Origin: Sediminibacterium sp. Gen4
GTDB lineage: Bacteria > Bacteroidota > Bacteroidia > Chitinophagales > Chitinophagaceae
DNA: 64,000 nt
Reading direction: 5' to 3'
NCBI GenBank assembly: GCA_013391385.1
Contig: JACBFI010000010.1
Location: forward strand, 37,686 to 101,685
The first letter of the stretch is position 1. Each line of letters opens with the position of its first letter. The notes under the pieces are model-generated. The model was not told where the DNA came from. It did not search any database and worked only from the letters and a program-made list of their open reading frames with translations. A program made the position numbers and the translations under genes. This document shows positions 55,140 through 63,755 of the stretch, piece after piece.

Positions 55140-55646
55140 TCAATAGGCACTCAGTCGGTAAGCGAGACCAAGACCAAAACAAAAAGCATTGCTGCCCATC
55201 TGTTTTCGGAAAAAATATTTTTGCTGTCCAAAAAGACTCAGTCGAAAATGTTCAGTGATATTGCAGTCGAGGTTGACTTCACAAAGCAGTCCGTAGTTCA
55301 TGCGTTCCCTAAAAGAAAGTTTTTGATAAAGCCAGGGCTCTTGTTGTACCTGCCAGGTCGCACCCGCCCCCAGTCTTAACCCAAACCAGGGTAAGGGGTC
55401 TGCATTTCTGTTGCTGATATATTCTCCGAGCAGGTCAAGTCCAAAACAGGAATAGTTCAGTCGTTTGTAGTGAGAGCGCTGGTGAAACAGTCCACCGGAA
55501 AAATTGATCTCCCCATTGGTCCAATGTTCATAGCGCAAAGCAATATGATCCGCCGGCCACAAACTCTTCCCCATTTGCAGGCTGATATTTTGCGCTTGCC
55601 CCTGGCTGTTGATGATGACTAAAAGGATCGCGATAATTGTTTTCAT
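55140..55646 (-). CDS. TraO-like outer-membrane protein, first gene of the tra operon
   Basis: 168 residues from the ATG at 55646 (MKTIIAILLVIINSQGQAQ); an in-frame ATG at 55682 lies at the predicted -7 element. Mature part is a small beta barrel (ALRYEHWTNGEINFSGGLFH, FGLRLGAGATWQV) ending in LAYRLSAY, with a C-terminal aromatic residue. Size, signal and place fit TraO of CTnDOT-type elements. The leader is about 25 nt. Confidence 0.7.
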   Translation of the reverse strand: MKTIIAILLVIINSQGQAQNISLQMGKSLWPADHIALRYEHWTNGEINFSGGLFHQRSHYKRLNYSCFGLDLLGEYISNRNADPLPWFGLRLGAGATWQVQQEPWLYQKLSFRERMNYGLLCEVNLDCNITEHFRLSLFGQQKYFFRKQMGSNAFCFGLGLAYRLSAY

Positions 55647-55679
55647 GATCAGTAGTTTAAATGCTGAAAATTGACAACA

Positions 55680-55687
55680 CAAAACTA
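55680..55687 (-). promoter_or_regulatory. -7 element of the tra operon promoter
   Basis: Read leftward, TAGTTTTG matches TAnnTTTG fully. The start would be near 55673. No TTG lies at -33; instead the Crp/Fnr-like box at 55709-55724 is centred near -43, which fits a class II activated promoter. Confidence 0.65.
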
Positions 55688-55708
55688 CCTACACATAAAA
55701 GGGAGTAA

Positions 55709-55755
55709 GTTGACACTCGTCAACAGGAAAGAACATATAAATTGATCATCGTCAA
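55709..55755. promoter_or_regulatory. Two Crp/Fnr-like boxes, 32 bp apart, in the tra/RES divergent region
   Basis: TTGACACTCGTCAA (55710-55723) and TTGATCATCGTCAA (55742-55755) both fit TTGA(C/T)-N4-GTCAA, the symmetric pattern bound by Fnr/FixK-type regulators. They are three helical turns apart. The element encodes one Crp/Fnr protein at 60555-61136, the natural candidate to bind here. Confidence 0.65.
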
Positions 55756-55801
55756 ATTTTGAAAAAAATCAGTTTTGCATTATCTTCTGAAAAATAATTA
55801 A

Positions 55802-56917
55802 ATGATCAAACAAGTTTGTTCTAGACATTTTGAAGACAAAACCTTGCATAATTATGTTACCAGGCATGGAGAGTTAGGAGAATGTGATTATTGCAATGAC
55901 GGAAAAGAAAGAAAAGTGGTGGACATTTCTGATCTGGGGGAGTTTATGCAGGATTGTTTGTTTCAGGTCTACGACGATGCAGCCAACTGGTTGCCTTATG
56001 ATTCCAGAGAAGGAGGTTACCAGGGTGTAACATATGAAACTCGTGAATTGATAGAGGAATATTTGGATGGCGATATAGACGAAAATGTTTTTACTGACCT
56101 GAATTATGAAATTGATGACGTTGCATGGTGTGATTATGATCCATATGGTGAAAGGCACGACGAATTATTAATGCAGGACTGGGAAAATTTCAAAACGATG
56201 ATTCAACACAAACAACGTTTTACCATTTTCCAGCCCAAACCCATAAAGCCAGGTAGGCTTAAATTCTCGGCAGCAGATATTCTGACGGAACTTGGGAAAA
56301 TGATCTTACGCTTTCAAATGACTAAGACAATATCAGCCGGAACAATTGTTTATAGATGCAGGCAACATGAAAAGGATAATATTACTAAAGCGTCTGAAAT
56401 GTGTTCACCTTCTAATGAACACGCAGTCTATCCGAATCGGATGAGCCCTGCTGGTGTGTCGATGTTTTATGGTTCACTGAACCAAAATACTTCAGCTCTT
56501 GAAACAATAAATAAATTGCTTGCAAGTAAACCATATTATTCTATTGCTGCTTTTGCCTTGAAAGAAGATATTTTAGTGGTGGATTTTTCACAGTTGCCGA
56601 AACGCCCCTCAATCTTCAACCCGCATCAGTTTTCAAAATTCCACTGGGTAAGGTTTCTCGAAAATTTTGTTGAAGACCTATCAAGGAAAATAAAAAAAGA
56701 TGATAAAATTGAACATGTAGAATACGCACCTACACAAGCAGTAACAGAATACATCCGATTCATGTTAAAAACAAAAGGCAAAGACCAGATAACAGGCATG
56801 ATCTACCCTAGTTCAAAAGACGCGTCGCAAAATTGTCTGGTTCTATTTTACAATCACGAAGAAAGCCTTGAAAAATTGCGCTTTTTACCCCGCCGTTTGT
56901 TGACTACAAAGATTTAA
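55802..56917 (+). CDS. HEPN/RES-domain protein (putative NAD+ phosphorylase-type effector)
   Basis: 371 residues, cytosolic. CSRHFEDKTLHNYVTRHGELGECDYC at the start has paired cysteines (Cys-x2-Cys near 29-32) typical of the HEPN/RES N-terminal domain, which is acidic here. From about residue 175 a RES domain follows: IVYRCRQHE (conserved Arg), MSPAGVSMFYGSLNQNTSALET with Tyr/Phe and Glu, and AFALKEDILVVDFSQLP. RES toxins degrade NAD+ with phosphate. It precedes a zinc-finger gene by 29 bp, forming a two-gene unit divergent from the tra operon. Whether it is a toxin or an antiphage effector is inferred. Confidence 0.8.
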   Translation: MIKQVCSRHFEDKTLHNYVTRHGELGECDYCNDGKERKVVDISDLGEFMQDCLFQVYDDAANWLPYDSREGGYQGVTYETRELIEEYLDGDIDENVFTDLNYEIDDVAWCDYDPYGERHDELLMQDWENFKTMIQHKQRFTIFQPKPIKPGRLKFSAADILTELGKMILRFQMTKTISAGTIVYRCRQHEKDNITKASEMCSPSNEHAVYPNRMSPAGVSMFYGSLNQNTSALETINKLLASKPYYSIAAFALKEDILVVDFSQLPKRPSIFNPHQFSKFHWVRFLENFVEDLSRKIKKDDKIEHVEYAPTQAVTEYIRFMLKTKGKDQITGMIYPSSKDASQNCLVLFYNHEESLEKLRFLPRRLLTTKI

Positions 56918-56946
56918 GTAAATATATTCTCTCTAAAAAATTAGAA

Positions 56947-57999
56947 ATGAAAAAATGCCCTATTTGTTTGGATAATGACGCTACCAAGACAAATGTTCAC
57001 ATGATACCTTGGTTTTTAATAAAAAAAGTAGTCACACAAGATGGATCAGGATTACGTGAAATGGTCATGTCATTCAGCCTTAGTCCCCGAAGTATGTCCA
57101 AGGTTTATACTGGGCAAGGTATACTACCTGAGAAAATCGCTGATCTAGGTGAATTGAGTGAATTACAAATCGAAAAACATGAACCTTATAGTCGGGACTA
57201 CTTGATTTGTCCGAAATGTGAAGACAAATTATCTAAGTTGGAGGCATTCTTCGCATCTGAATTTAATGATAAGAAAATGCACTTAGCAGTAGCTGTAAAA
57301 AAATCAAAATATTATGACAATACATTACTTACTGCAAATAAGTACAATCCTGCTTTTTTTGAGTTATTAGTTCAATCCATCTTTTTCAGATGTTCAATAG
57401 GCCGATATAGTGGTTTCCGACTCTCAAATGATGTGGAAGTAAAAATTGCGGAAAATTTACGAACTGCTTTTTCAATTCCAGACTTTAGAAAATTGAGCCC
57501 ACTGGACAATTTTTCATTATTGTATAAGTTCCCTGTTATTGTTTCTTCATTTCATATCCCTGAAGGAGTAGATACAACTCGGAGTTTGATTACAATTAGC
57601 CACAGTCGTTTTCCCTATTTTCTGGCTGCTGGAAAGTGGCAGTTTCAAATGTACGAACATGAAAAACATATCAAAAGTGCAATCCAATGGCAGTATGGTC
57701 TCAGTATAACACTTAAAGTTCCAGAAATTTATCCTCACTTAAAAGAAAGTTCAACAGTAATAATTTTAAGTCAAGCGGATGGCGAAAAAATTTCAAATAA
57801 TATCATCCATTATTATGTAGACAAGCGTCTCATTTCGTTAAAAAGCGATATTCAGAAATTGCATAATCAGATATTTAATTTTAAACCTGAATCCGGTATC
57901 GTTGATTATATCCTCAATCAGTATTTTATCCATTTACGAGAAGGGCAAACAGAACATGATGCCTTGGCTCTGGCTTTGTTCGATTTAAAGAAATTATGA
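56947..57999 (+). CDS. Zinc-binding, HNH-like protein paired with the RES gene
   Basis: 350 residues. CPICLDNDATKTNVHMIPWFLIKK holds Cys4, Cys7 and His18, and LICPKCEDKLSKLEAFFASEFN holds Cys88 and Cys91: a treble-clef arrangement like HNH_5-type nucleases, with the His-x-Ile-Pro step. The second Cys pair lacks the usual Asn, so nuclease activity is unsure. The remaining 240 residues are unfamiliar, with mixed helix and strand. Being 29 bp behind the RES gene, it may be its partner or regulator. Confidence 0.55.
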   Translation: MKKCPICLDNDATKTNVHMIPWFLIKKVVTQDGSGLREMVMSFSLSPRSMSKVYTGQGILPEKIADLGELSELQIEKHEPYSRDYLICPKCEDKLSKLEAFFASEFNDKKMHLAVAVKKSKYYDNTLLTANKYNPAFFELLVQSIFFRCSIGRYSGFRLSNDVEVKIAENLRTAFSIPDFRKLSPLDNFSLLYKFPVIVSSFHIPEGVDTTRSLITISHSRFPYFLAAGKWQFQMYEHEKHIKSAIQWQYGLSITLKVPEIYPHLKESSTVIILSQADGEKISNNIIHYYVDKRLISLKSDIQKLHNQIFNFKPESGIVDYILNQYFIHLREGQTEHDALALALFDLKKL

Positions 58000-58129
58000 A
58001 AATATCATGTCGACTACTGAAACAATTCACTTCGCTTTACTTATGCATAGCTTAATTTTATTCAATGATAAACTTAAAATGAATGATAAACCATGTTTGT
58101 TTATTATACACAAATAGGTTTACTATTTT

Positions 58130-58159
58130 GATTATCAATGATTATCAATGATTATCAAT
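58130..58159. repeat. Three direct repeats of GATTATCAAT
   Basis: The 10-bp unit occurs at 58130, 58140 and 58150 without a gap. AATGATAAAC occurs twice just upstream (58064 and 58082). They lie in the 252-bp gap between two convergent genes, where nothing else was recognised. Confidence 0.8.
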
Positions 58160-58251
58160 TCACACAACCCACTTCCAGTAATACAATTAACAAACAGGTG
58201 CGGCAATCACCCAACTTGATAACCCATCTGTAAAATAAATTGAAAATCCTA

Positions 58252-59502
58252 TTAAACCCTAAACGCCCTTTCCATCTCATCCTGCTCTCTCCTACTGATA
58301 CCAATTTTCTCAGCAATGGTTTGCCAGTTCTTGACAGACTGTAGAACTTCGGTAAGGATACCGCCCATATCTGATTCCTTTAACCGGAAATAAACTCCCA
58401 CTGATTTAGCTAATTCATAATCCAGGCTGTTATCATCCATATCAATATTGAGAGATAGTCCTTCTTTGTCAACGGAAGGGTTGATGTCATAAGCAGGTGA
58501 AAGCTGCCAACCATTTTCAGTTAGGATAAACCCATGGTTGCGAAAATGATCGTCAGTGTTGGATATGGCGATATTGAAAACCATCCTCCTCCAGAGCTGT
58601 GCAAGATCTGCTGGTATATATGCACCATAATTCTGTATAGCTTCCGCAATTTCAAGGTAACTACCGGGTTGTTCACGAACCGTATCTTCACTGTTACCAG
58701 TCATAGTCATAGCTGAAGCAAAATGTATTCTTTCACCTCCTGCCCTGTCAAATCGTTTGGTAAAAAATGTATGGTATTTTCCTGCTACTTTTTCGATCCG
58801 GGAAGGAGCCATTTGAATACCTGCATCAATAGCTAGTTGATAGGCTAGGTATTCCCAAGCAGCTTTATCAATAGTATCACTTGCTGAAGGAAATTTAGCA
58901 ATCCATGGGTGCCGCGTATCGTCCAGAATATTCGCCTTCGGTCTGGCCCCACCCAGCGAAGAACCCGGCGCAATTAAAAGAGCGATATGTTTTTTAACAA
59001 CTTCACTATCCTTATCTTCTTCTATTATCCTTGCCGCATCCTGCAGTTCCCGGATATGCGACCAGTGAGGGGTGGGTATTGTATGATTGCTGTCAAGAAA
59101 ATCTCCTACACGATCTGTTTTAAAACGCAAAGCTCCCATCCGGCTCTGATCAAAAACACCCAGTAAAAAATCAAGTTCGTATAATGTTCGTATCGGACGG
59201 TTTCCTTCCCTTGCCAGTTGCGCCTCCCTTCTCTTCATAAGCGTTCGCCCCCAGGTATCCGGCATCGCATCCTGGAACACCCCAAAATTCTCCTTGTTAT
59301 TCGTCGGATATTGCGGTCCGGGATAGTTTGATAAATCAGGATCAAGCACCAATGGTTTAAAGGCGTCCAGCCACTCTTTATGATAAGCAAACCCAAAAGC
59401 CTTTTTACCCCTTGCCTGCTGAGCAGTAAGCACACCGATTTCAACAGGATCCTTCATCCCCTGCCAGTGCGCATAAACGTATATGGAGGTATTGGCTGCC
59501 AT
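58252..59502 (-). CDS. hipA: HipA family serine/threonine kinase toxin
   Basis: 416 residues. The N-terminal subdomain is followed by GSSLGGARPKANI near residue 176 (the Ser loop that becomes phosphorylated, and the ATP-binding Lys). SNTDDHFRNHGF near 314 is the catalytic Asp loop and LSPAYDINP near 337 the metal-binding Asp. HipA of E. coli phosphorylates GltX and causes dormancy. The start shares a base with the hipB stop (TAATG). Confidence 0.9.
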   Translation of the reverse strand: MAANTSIYVYAHWQGMKDPVEIGVLTAQQARGKKAFGFAYHKEWLDAFKPLVLDPDLSNYPGPQYPTNNKENFGVFQDAMPDTWGRTLMKRREAQLAREGNRPIRTLYELDFLLGVFDQSRMGALRFKTDRVGDFLDSNHTIPTPHWSHIRELQDAARIIEEDKDSEVVKKHIALLIAPGSSLGGARPKANILDDTRHPWIAKFPSASDTIDKAAWEYLAYQLAIDAGIQMAPSRIEKVAGKYHTFFTKRFDRAGGERIHFASAMTMTGNSEDTVREQPGSYLEIAEAIQNYGAYIPADLAQLWRRMVFNIAISNTDDHFRNHGFILTENGWQLSPAYDINPSVDKEGLSLNIDMDDNSLDYELAKSVGVYFRLKESDMGGILTEVLQSVKNWQTIAEKIGISRREQDEMERAFRV

Positions 59503-59798
59503 TATTTAGTATTGATCAGATCCAGGTCCTGTAGTTTGCGTCCATATTCATCATCAGCAGCCAGTTTCAGGAAATCCTCCTGTAAACCCAGTACCCGTAA
59601 TGTATTAAAATAAGCCCCCAATGAAACACTAGCACTACCCTTCTCAATCTCATAAAGCGTCGATCGGTCTATCCCTGCCCTTTCAGATACCTGCATAGTA
59701 GTCAGGCGCCTGCGCTTACGCGCCAGCTTAATATTCTCTCCTAGTTGCTCCAGCACACGCTGGTATTTCGGAAAAAGTATCTGTTTTTTAGATTTCAT
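59502..59798 (-). CDS. hipB: HipB-like XRE-family antitoxin
   Basis: 98 residues from the ATG at 59798 (MKSKKQILFPKYQ). The in-frame ATG at 59849 is rejected because the promoter and operator lie between. The HTH is LGENIKLARKRRRLTTMQVSERAGIDRSTLYEIEKG. It should neutralise HipA and repress the operon through the large inverted repeat that ends three bases before the start. Confidence 0.88.
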   Translation of the reverse strand: MKSKKQILFPKYQRVLEQLGENIKLARKRRRLTTMQVSERAGIDRSTLYEIEKGSASVSLGAYFNTLRVLGLQEDFLKLAADDEYGRKLQDLDLINTK

Positions 59799-59800
59799 TT

Positions 59801-59847
59801 GTTGGTTATTTTCCACAAAAATATCAATTTTGTAGAAAATAACCAAC
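59801..59847 (-). promoter_or_regulatory. hipBA promoter overlapped by a 20-bp-arm operator
   Basis: GTTGGTTATTTTCCACAAAA (59801-59820) and its mirror at 59828-59847 match in 19 of 20 bases with a 7-bp spacer. Within it, read leftward, lie TTG (59846-59844), 20 bp and TATTTTTG (59823-59816). The operator thus covers both promoter elements, a layout expected for autorepression by HipB. Confidence 0.8.
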
Positions 59848-59946
59848 ATTTTTTACCATTTAAAATTCACATATGAAAACAAGTAACAAAGGGTTGAAAT
59901 GTATATTTATTATCCAATTTGAAAGAATAAGGAACTAATTGTTCCT

Positions 59947-60399
59947 TTAGCAGGCTGGAGCAGTTTGAGTCATTTCTAGGATATGCCAAACAATAAAGAG
60001 GAAAATACCTAAGTAAAAGCACCAATCCTGCCAATTAGCTAGTTTAGATGCCTTATTCCCATTCTTTTCCAAAATCTCTCTCATCATATTTAAGGCTTGT
60101 GGAATTAACCCTTTATTATAAGCGATCATTTCGCTTGTACCATCCTGTATTTTCAAATACTCAACATTATTATATAGACCTGAAATTTGATACTGTATAA
60201 ACCTAAGCCCACAGAATATACTGATACACCAAGCTGCTACAGCACCTCCTAAAGGGATTTGGATGTACTTGATAGGCTTTCCTATTGTTTGAGTTACAAC
60301 AAAGCCGATGGCAGCAACACATAAAGCAATAATATAATAAGTGTACTTATATTGTTGTTCTCGATACACCTTAATTAGTTCTTCCTTCAAGTCAGCCAT
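59947..60399 (-). CDS. Small membrane protein of unknown function
   Basis: 150 residues: an amphipathic charged head (MADLKEELIKVYREQQYKYT), two adjacent membrane helices near 20-37 and 47-66, a cytoplasmic helical stretch of about 55 residues, and a third membrane helix (WCFYLGIFLFIVWHIL). No family is recognised. It lies alone between hipBA and the Crp/Fnr gene on the element, as cargo. Confidence 0.7.
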   Translation of the reverse strand: MADLKEELIKVYREQQYKYTYYIIALCVAAIGFVVTQTIGKPIKYIQIPLGGAVAAWCISIFCGLRFIQYQISGLYNNVEYLKIQDGTSEMIAYNKGLIPQALNMMREILEKNGNKASKLANWQDWCFYLGIFLFIVWHILEMTQTAPAC

Positions 60400-60554
60400 A
60401 AATACGATTTACAATAAATATATTCATATTCAGTGTTTATGACTTAAAAATCCCACTTGAATTCAATGATCTTGCAATTAACCCTTGACAGACTTCCTCC
60501 AGAACCCTAAAACCACACCACCATATGATCCTGTGGATATATGAGTGGAATCCC

Positions 60555-61136
60555 CTACCGCTTCCACCTGCTCACCGTCGCCCGATCCACACCTAAATAA
60601 TCCGCAATCATATACTGTTTGATACGTTTATCTTTTAGTATCCACCCGCAAAGCGCAGGAAGCCTGGCAAGCCTTTCTTTAGCCGATTCAGCTTGCAGGA
60701 GATAATGTTGTTCAAGTTGCGCAGATTGCAGCTCAGTAATCTTACGTAAATGGGTATGAAAGACAGGAAATTTATCAGCGACCGCCTCCGCTTCTACCCT
60801 GCTGATTTTACGGATCACAGTTTCGTCAAGGGCGACAATGGAAAGTCGGGATGGAGCAAGCGCATGAAAACTACTGGTAGCACAAGTGATTTCACCGGTT
60901 CGCAGAAAACAGATGATACGTTCCTGCCCGCCGGATATATCATAACAGCACTTCACCAATCCTTTTTCAATAAAAGCCATCCAGTCGCAAGGATCTCCGG
61001 TCCTGAGCAGTGGAACATTCTTCCGGAAACTAAACCGATGACACCGCCCGACCAGCGCAGCCCGGATTTCATCTGAAAGCGGGTGCAGCGAAGAGAGATA
61101 TTGAAAAAATTCATCCATCAGCAGTTTTATTTTCAC
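60555..61136 (-). CDS. Crp/Fnr family transcription regulator
   Basis: 193 residues. A cNMP-binding-type beta roll (LVGRCHRFSFRKNVPLLRTG, WMAFIEKGLVKCCY, ERIICFLRTGEI), a dimer helix, and a HTH at the very end (KQYMIADYLGVDRATVSRWKR). It lacks an Fnr-type Cys cluster and the Arg-Ser cAMP pocket, so the signal is unknown. The two TTGA-N6-TCAA boxes upstream of the tra operon are its likely targets. A terminator upstream isolates it from the NarL-type system. Confidence 0.87.
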   Translation of the reverse strand: MKIKLLMDEFFQYLSSLHPLSDEIRAALVGRCHRFSFRKNVPLLRTGDPCDWMAFIEKGLVKCCYDISGGQERIICFLRTGEITCATSSFHALAPSRLSIVALDETVIRKISRVEAEAVADKFPVFHTHLRKITELQSAQLEQHYLLQAESAKERLARLPALCGWILKDKRIKQYMIADYLGVDRATVSRWKR

Positions 61137-61147
61137 GTTACAAAAAA

Positions 61148-61174
61148 GGGACGGGCCAACTAAATGCCCGTCCC
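61148..61174 (-). terminator. Terminator of the NarL-type two-component operon
   Basis: GGGACGGGC (61148-61156) pairs perfectly with GCCCGTCCC (61166-61174). Read leftward, six T follow at 61147-61142. The 100 bp on its right up to the regulator stop contain no recognised feature. Confidence 0.88.
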
Positions 61175-61288
61175 ACCCTAAACCAACTGCGTCTTATGGG
61201 GGGATTAAGACGATATGAAAATACACTCAAAATGACTGCTGCAAATGGCGGCTCTTACAGAAACACTGGCGGCATTCCCTCAAATCTG

Positions 61289-61963
61289 TCAAACACCACT
61301 ATCATCAAGTATCACCAGCTTATTGCGAATCGCATATACTACAATCCCGGCCCTTGTTTTGACACCCATTTTCTCTTTGATCTTTGCCTTATACCTCTCA
61401 ACCGTTCTGTCACCTAAGCAGAGTTCTGCAGCAATATCTTTCATAATCATATCCTTCACGATCAGGGAGATGATTTTCTTTTCGCTGTTGTTGAATAGTT
61501 CTTCATACTTCTGTGGCTTACCGATATGACTGGCCTGTATCATTCGCAGGATCCGCTGAGAAGTCGAGTCGCAATAATGCGGTACACCATCAAGAGAGGA
61601 TTCAAGTGCGGTGAAAATGACCTCCTTCGGCATAGATTTGTTCACGTAACTAAACGCACCCGCCTCCAGCGCATTTAAAATCAAATGATCACTATCAAAA
61701 TTCGTCAGCACCACACAGAGCATATCCGGAGCAAAAACCTTGATTTGCTGAATCGCTTCAATACCATTGACACCCGGCATACTAATATCCGTCAGCACCA
61801 CATCAGGCCGGTTCGCCCGGACACTATTCACCAACTGCTGTCCATTCCGCACCGTATCAACAATCTCATACTCTGGATGGTTGTCAAACACGCGCAGCAT
61901 GCCTTCAATAAATACTTCATGATCATCCGCCAGAACGATCTTTATTTTACCAGTTGTTTGCAT
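61289..61963 (-). CDS. NarL/LuxR-type response regulator
   Basis: 224 residues from the ATG at 61963 (MQTTGKIKIVLADDHEVF). Receiver: acidic ADDHE, phospho-acceptor in VVLTDISMPGVNG, Thr in VVLTNF, Lys in VNKSMPKE. The HTH is SEKKIISLIVKDMIMKDIAAELCLGDRTVERYKAKIKEKM. It overlaps the kinase stop by 17 bp. It may sense donor state for the element. Confidence 0.93.
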   Translation of the reverse strand: MQTTGKIKIVLADDHEVFIEGMLRVFDNHPEYEIVDTVRNGQQLVNSVRANRPDVVLTDISMPGVNGIEAIQQIKVFAPDMLCVVLTNFDSDHLILNALEAGAFSYVNKSMPKEVIFTALESSLDGVPHYCDSTSQRILRMIQASHIGKPQKYEELFNNSEKKIISLIVKDMIMKDIAAELCLGDRTVERYKAKIKEKMGVKTRAGIVVYAIRNKLVILDDSGV

Positions 61964-62720
61964 GGAAAAGTTGTCGATATGGTATAGTAATAAAATAATG
62001 CGTACCGTTTTCAGCGCTCGATTCAACATGAATAATCCCGTTCAGCATGCCAATCCTGGACTGAATATTCTTAAGCCCTGAATGATATTTTTGTTGTAAA
62101 CAATGCTCATAATCAAACCCGGTTCCGTCATCCCTGATTTCCAGGATAAAATGTGAATGATGAACTTCAATACCTACATCAATTACAGAAGCCTTTGAAT
62201 GTTTAATCGAGTTACTAATAATTTCTTGTATCACCCTGAATAGCAGCATGGCTTTTTCTTTGTCTATCTCTTGAATACCTGCAACGGGCAAATAGTTAAC
62301 CTGGACCCGGTTAACCGAATTAATGCGCTCTACAAAACTTTCAATCGCTGCGTTCAGCCCTTCTGTTTCAAGCTCACGCGGTAACAGGTTCAGCGCAATC
62401 TCACGAAGACGCAGAATGGAAGCACCGATCTGCTCAGTTGACGATACCAACAACAGATTGCTCCGGTCCTTTTCAGCGAGCGCAGCAAAAGAAAACTGCA
62501 GCCCGGTGAGTAATGAACCCAGATCATCATGCAGATCCCTGGCTATCCTCGCCTTATCAGCTTCAATCAGACATTCATCCTGGAACAATTTATCTCTTAA
62601 CTGTTTACGCTTCTCCCGGAGATGATAGAAGATGGAAAGGGCAAACACACTAAACAGGACAGCAATAACAGTCAGGCCTGCGAGGAAAGAATAGAATAAG
62701 TCGGTTTGTGTCGGTGGCAT
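61947..62720 (-). CDS. HisKA_3-type sensor histidine kinase
   Basis: 257 residues. One N-terminal membrane helix (LAGLTVIAVLFSVFALSIFY), the HisKA_3 box RIARDLHDDLGSLLTGLQFS with the phospho-His, and a HATPase with ISNSIKHSKA and IRDDGTGFD. No extracellular sensor is present, so sensing may come from the multi-span neighbour whose end it overlaps by 49 bp. Confidence 0.92.
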   Translation of the reverse strand: MPPTQTDLFYSFLAGLTVIAVLFSVFALSIFYHLREKRKQLRDKLFQDECLIEADKARIARDLHDDLGSLLTGLQFSFAALAEKDRSNLLLVSSTEQIGASILRLREIALNLLPRELETEGLNAAIESFVERINSVNRVQVNYLPVAGIQEIDKEKAMLLFRVIQEIISNSIKHSKASVIDVGIEVHHSHFILEIRDDGTGFDYEHCLQQKYHSGLKNIQSRIGMLNGIIHVESSAENGTHYFITIPYRQLFHANNW

Positions 62721-63331
62721 ATAAAAGCTACAGTGATCATTAAATTAGTCAGGATATTGAGCCCATTATCAATCACCCATAACCGGATAAAATAGGATGG
62801 TTCCAGGTGGGTGGTGTATAACTGAAAAGACTCAATAAATGCACGATAGATATAATGAAACAGAAAAGCCAGGCTAATAAGGATATCAGATAAGATAACC
62901 AAGCCGGCTCTGTTCAACAGTGTGGAAACCAGTTGGTCTATACAGATACTCACCAGTAGAACATAACAAACCAGTCTTGACATGGAATTATTGGAGAACA
63001 GTGAATGAACAATTAGATTGTCACCCACCCAAACCAGTACACCGGCAGAAAGAATCAGCAAATGAAAACGATTGTTGCTATATGATGGCCACCCTCTGAA
63101 TAAGAAACCAAACAAAACAAACTCCACCAACAGGTAAATATTCCCGTTCAGTGTATTTTGACCATAGATGGTAATAGTGATATAACTGATCAAATCATTG
63201 AAGGCTCCAATGATTAGTAGCAATACTAAAAATGGATATTTCTTGGAGATACCCGTCCACTTCCAGCCAACCGCTGAAAGTGGAACAAGTATCGAAAAAG
63301 AGGAAAGATGACAAAATTCAAAAGCTGTCAT
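62672..63331 (-). CDS. Multi-span membrane protein, possible sensor partner of the kinase
   Basis: 219 residues with about seven hydrophobic helices (SSFSILVPLSAVGW, FLVLLLIIGAFNDLISYI, LLILSAGVLVWVGDNLIV and others). It looks like membrane proteins often placed before HisKA_3 kinases in Bacteroidota. Its coding end overlaps the kinase start by 49 bp. Function unknown. Confidence 0.75.
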   Translation of the reverse strand: MTAFEFCHLSSFSILVPLSAVGWKWTGISKKYPFLVLLLIIGAFNDLISYITITIYGQNTLNGNIYLLVEFVLFGFLFRGWPSYSNNRFHLLILSAGVLVWVGDNLIVHSLFSNNSMSRLVCYVLLVSICIDQLVSTLLNRAGLVILSDILISLAFLFHYIYRAFIESFQLYTTHLEPSYFIRLWVIDNGLNILTNLMITVAFICHRHKPTYSILSSQA

Positions 63332-63333
63332 AG

Positions 63334-63690
63334 TTAAGGTATTAAGGGCGACTCAGGCGGGCAAGTGTGTGGACACTTATAAGAGTTTTCGAGCACAATT
63401 GCCTCTTCCTCCTCGCCCAGGTTATTAGGTTCAGTTTTGCTGACAGGAGGCAGTATATCATATCCGGCGGCATCAACCGCAACCAGCACAGCACATACAT
63501 CACCATTTTCTTTCTTTCCATAATAAATACGGAATTGTGCTGCACCTTCCACTGCAAGCATGGCAAGCACAGATGCTTTTTCAAATGTTTCACAGATAGG
63601 CATGTCGGCGGGTCGATCAGCCTGGAAATGTGAGGTTAACCGAATCGCTTCAGTTAGTGAAATCGAATGTTGAATGGAATTGTTCTGCAT
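63334..63690 (-). CDS. Small conserved-looking protein at the head of the two-component operon
   Basis: 118 residues from the ATG at 63690; another ATG at 63711 adds seven. LTEAIRLTSHFQADRPADMPICETFEKASVLAML and AQFRIYYGKKENGDVCAVLVAVDAAGYDILPP suggest a soluble alpha/beta fold. The end is Cys/Pro-rich (SYKCPHTCPPESPLIP). It lies 2 bp before the membrane protein. Function unknown. Confidence 0.7.
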   Translation of the reverse strand: MQNNSIQHSISLTEAIRLTSHFQADRPADMPICETFEKASVLAMLAVEGAAQFRIYYGKKENGDVCAVLVAVDAAGYDILPPVSKTEPNNLGEEEEAIVLENSYKCPHTCPPESPLIP

Positions 63691-63755
63691 AGTATTTGTT
63701 TTAGGCAGCAATACTATGCTGAGAACTTACCGTGACTGTGTCGGCATTTGCAGTA

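Noticed and set aside
59799-59849. Upstream ATG for HipB
   Set aside because: The promoter -7 box and operator lie between it and the ATG at 59798.
61191-61211. GTCTTA/TAAGAC inverted repeat near the terminator
   Set aside because: Only six bases per arm with no promoter nearby.
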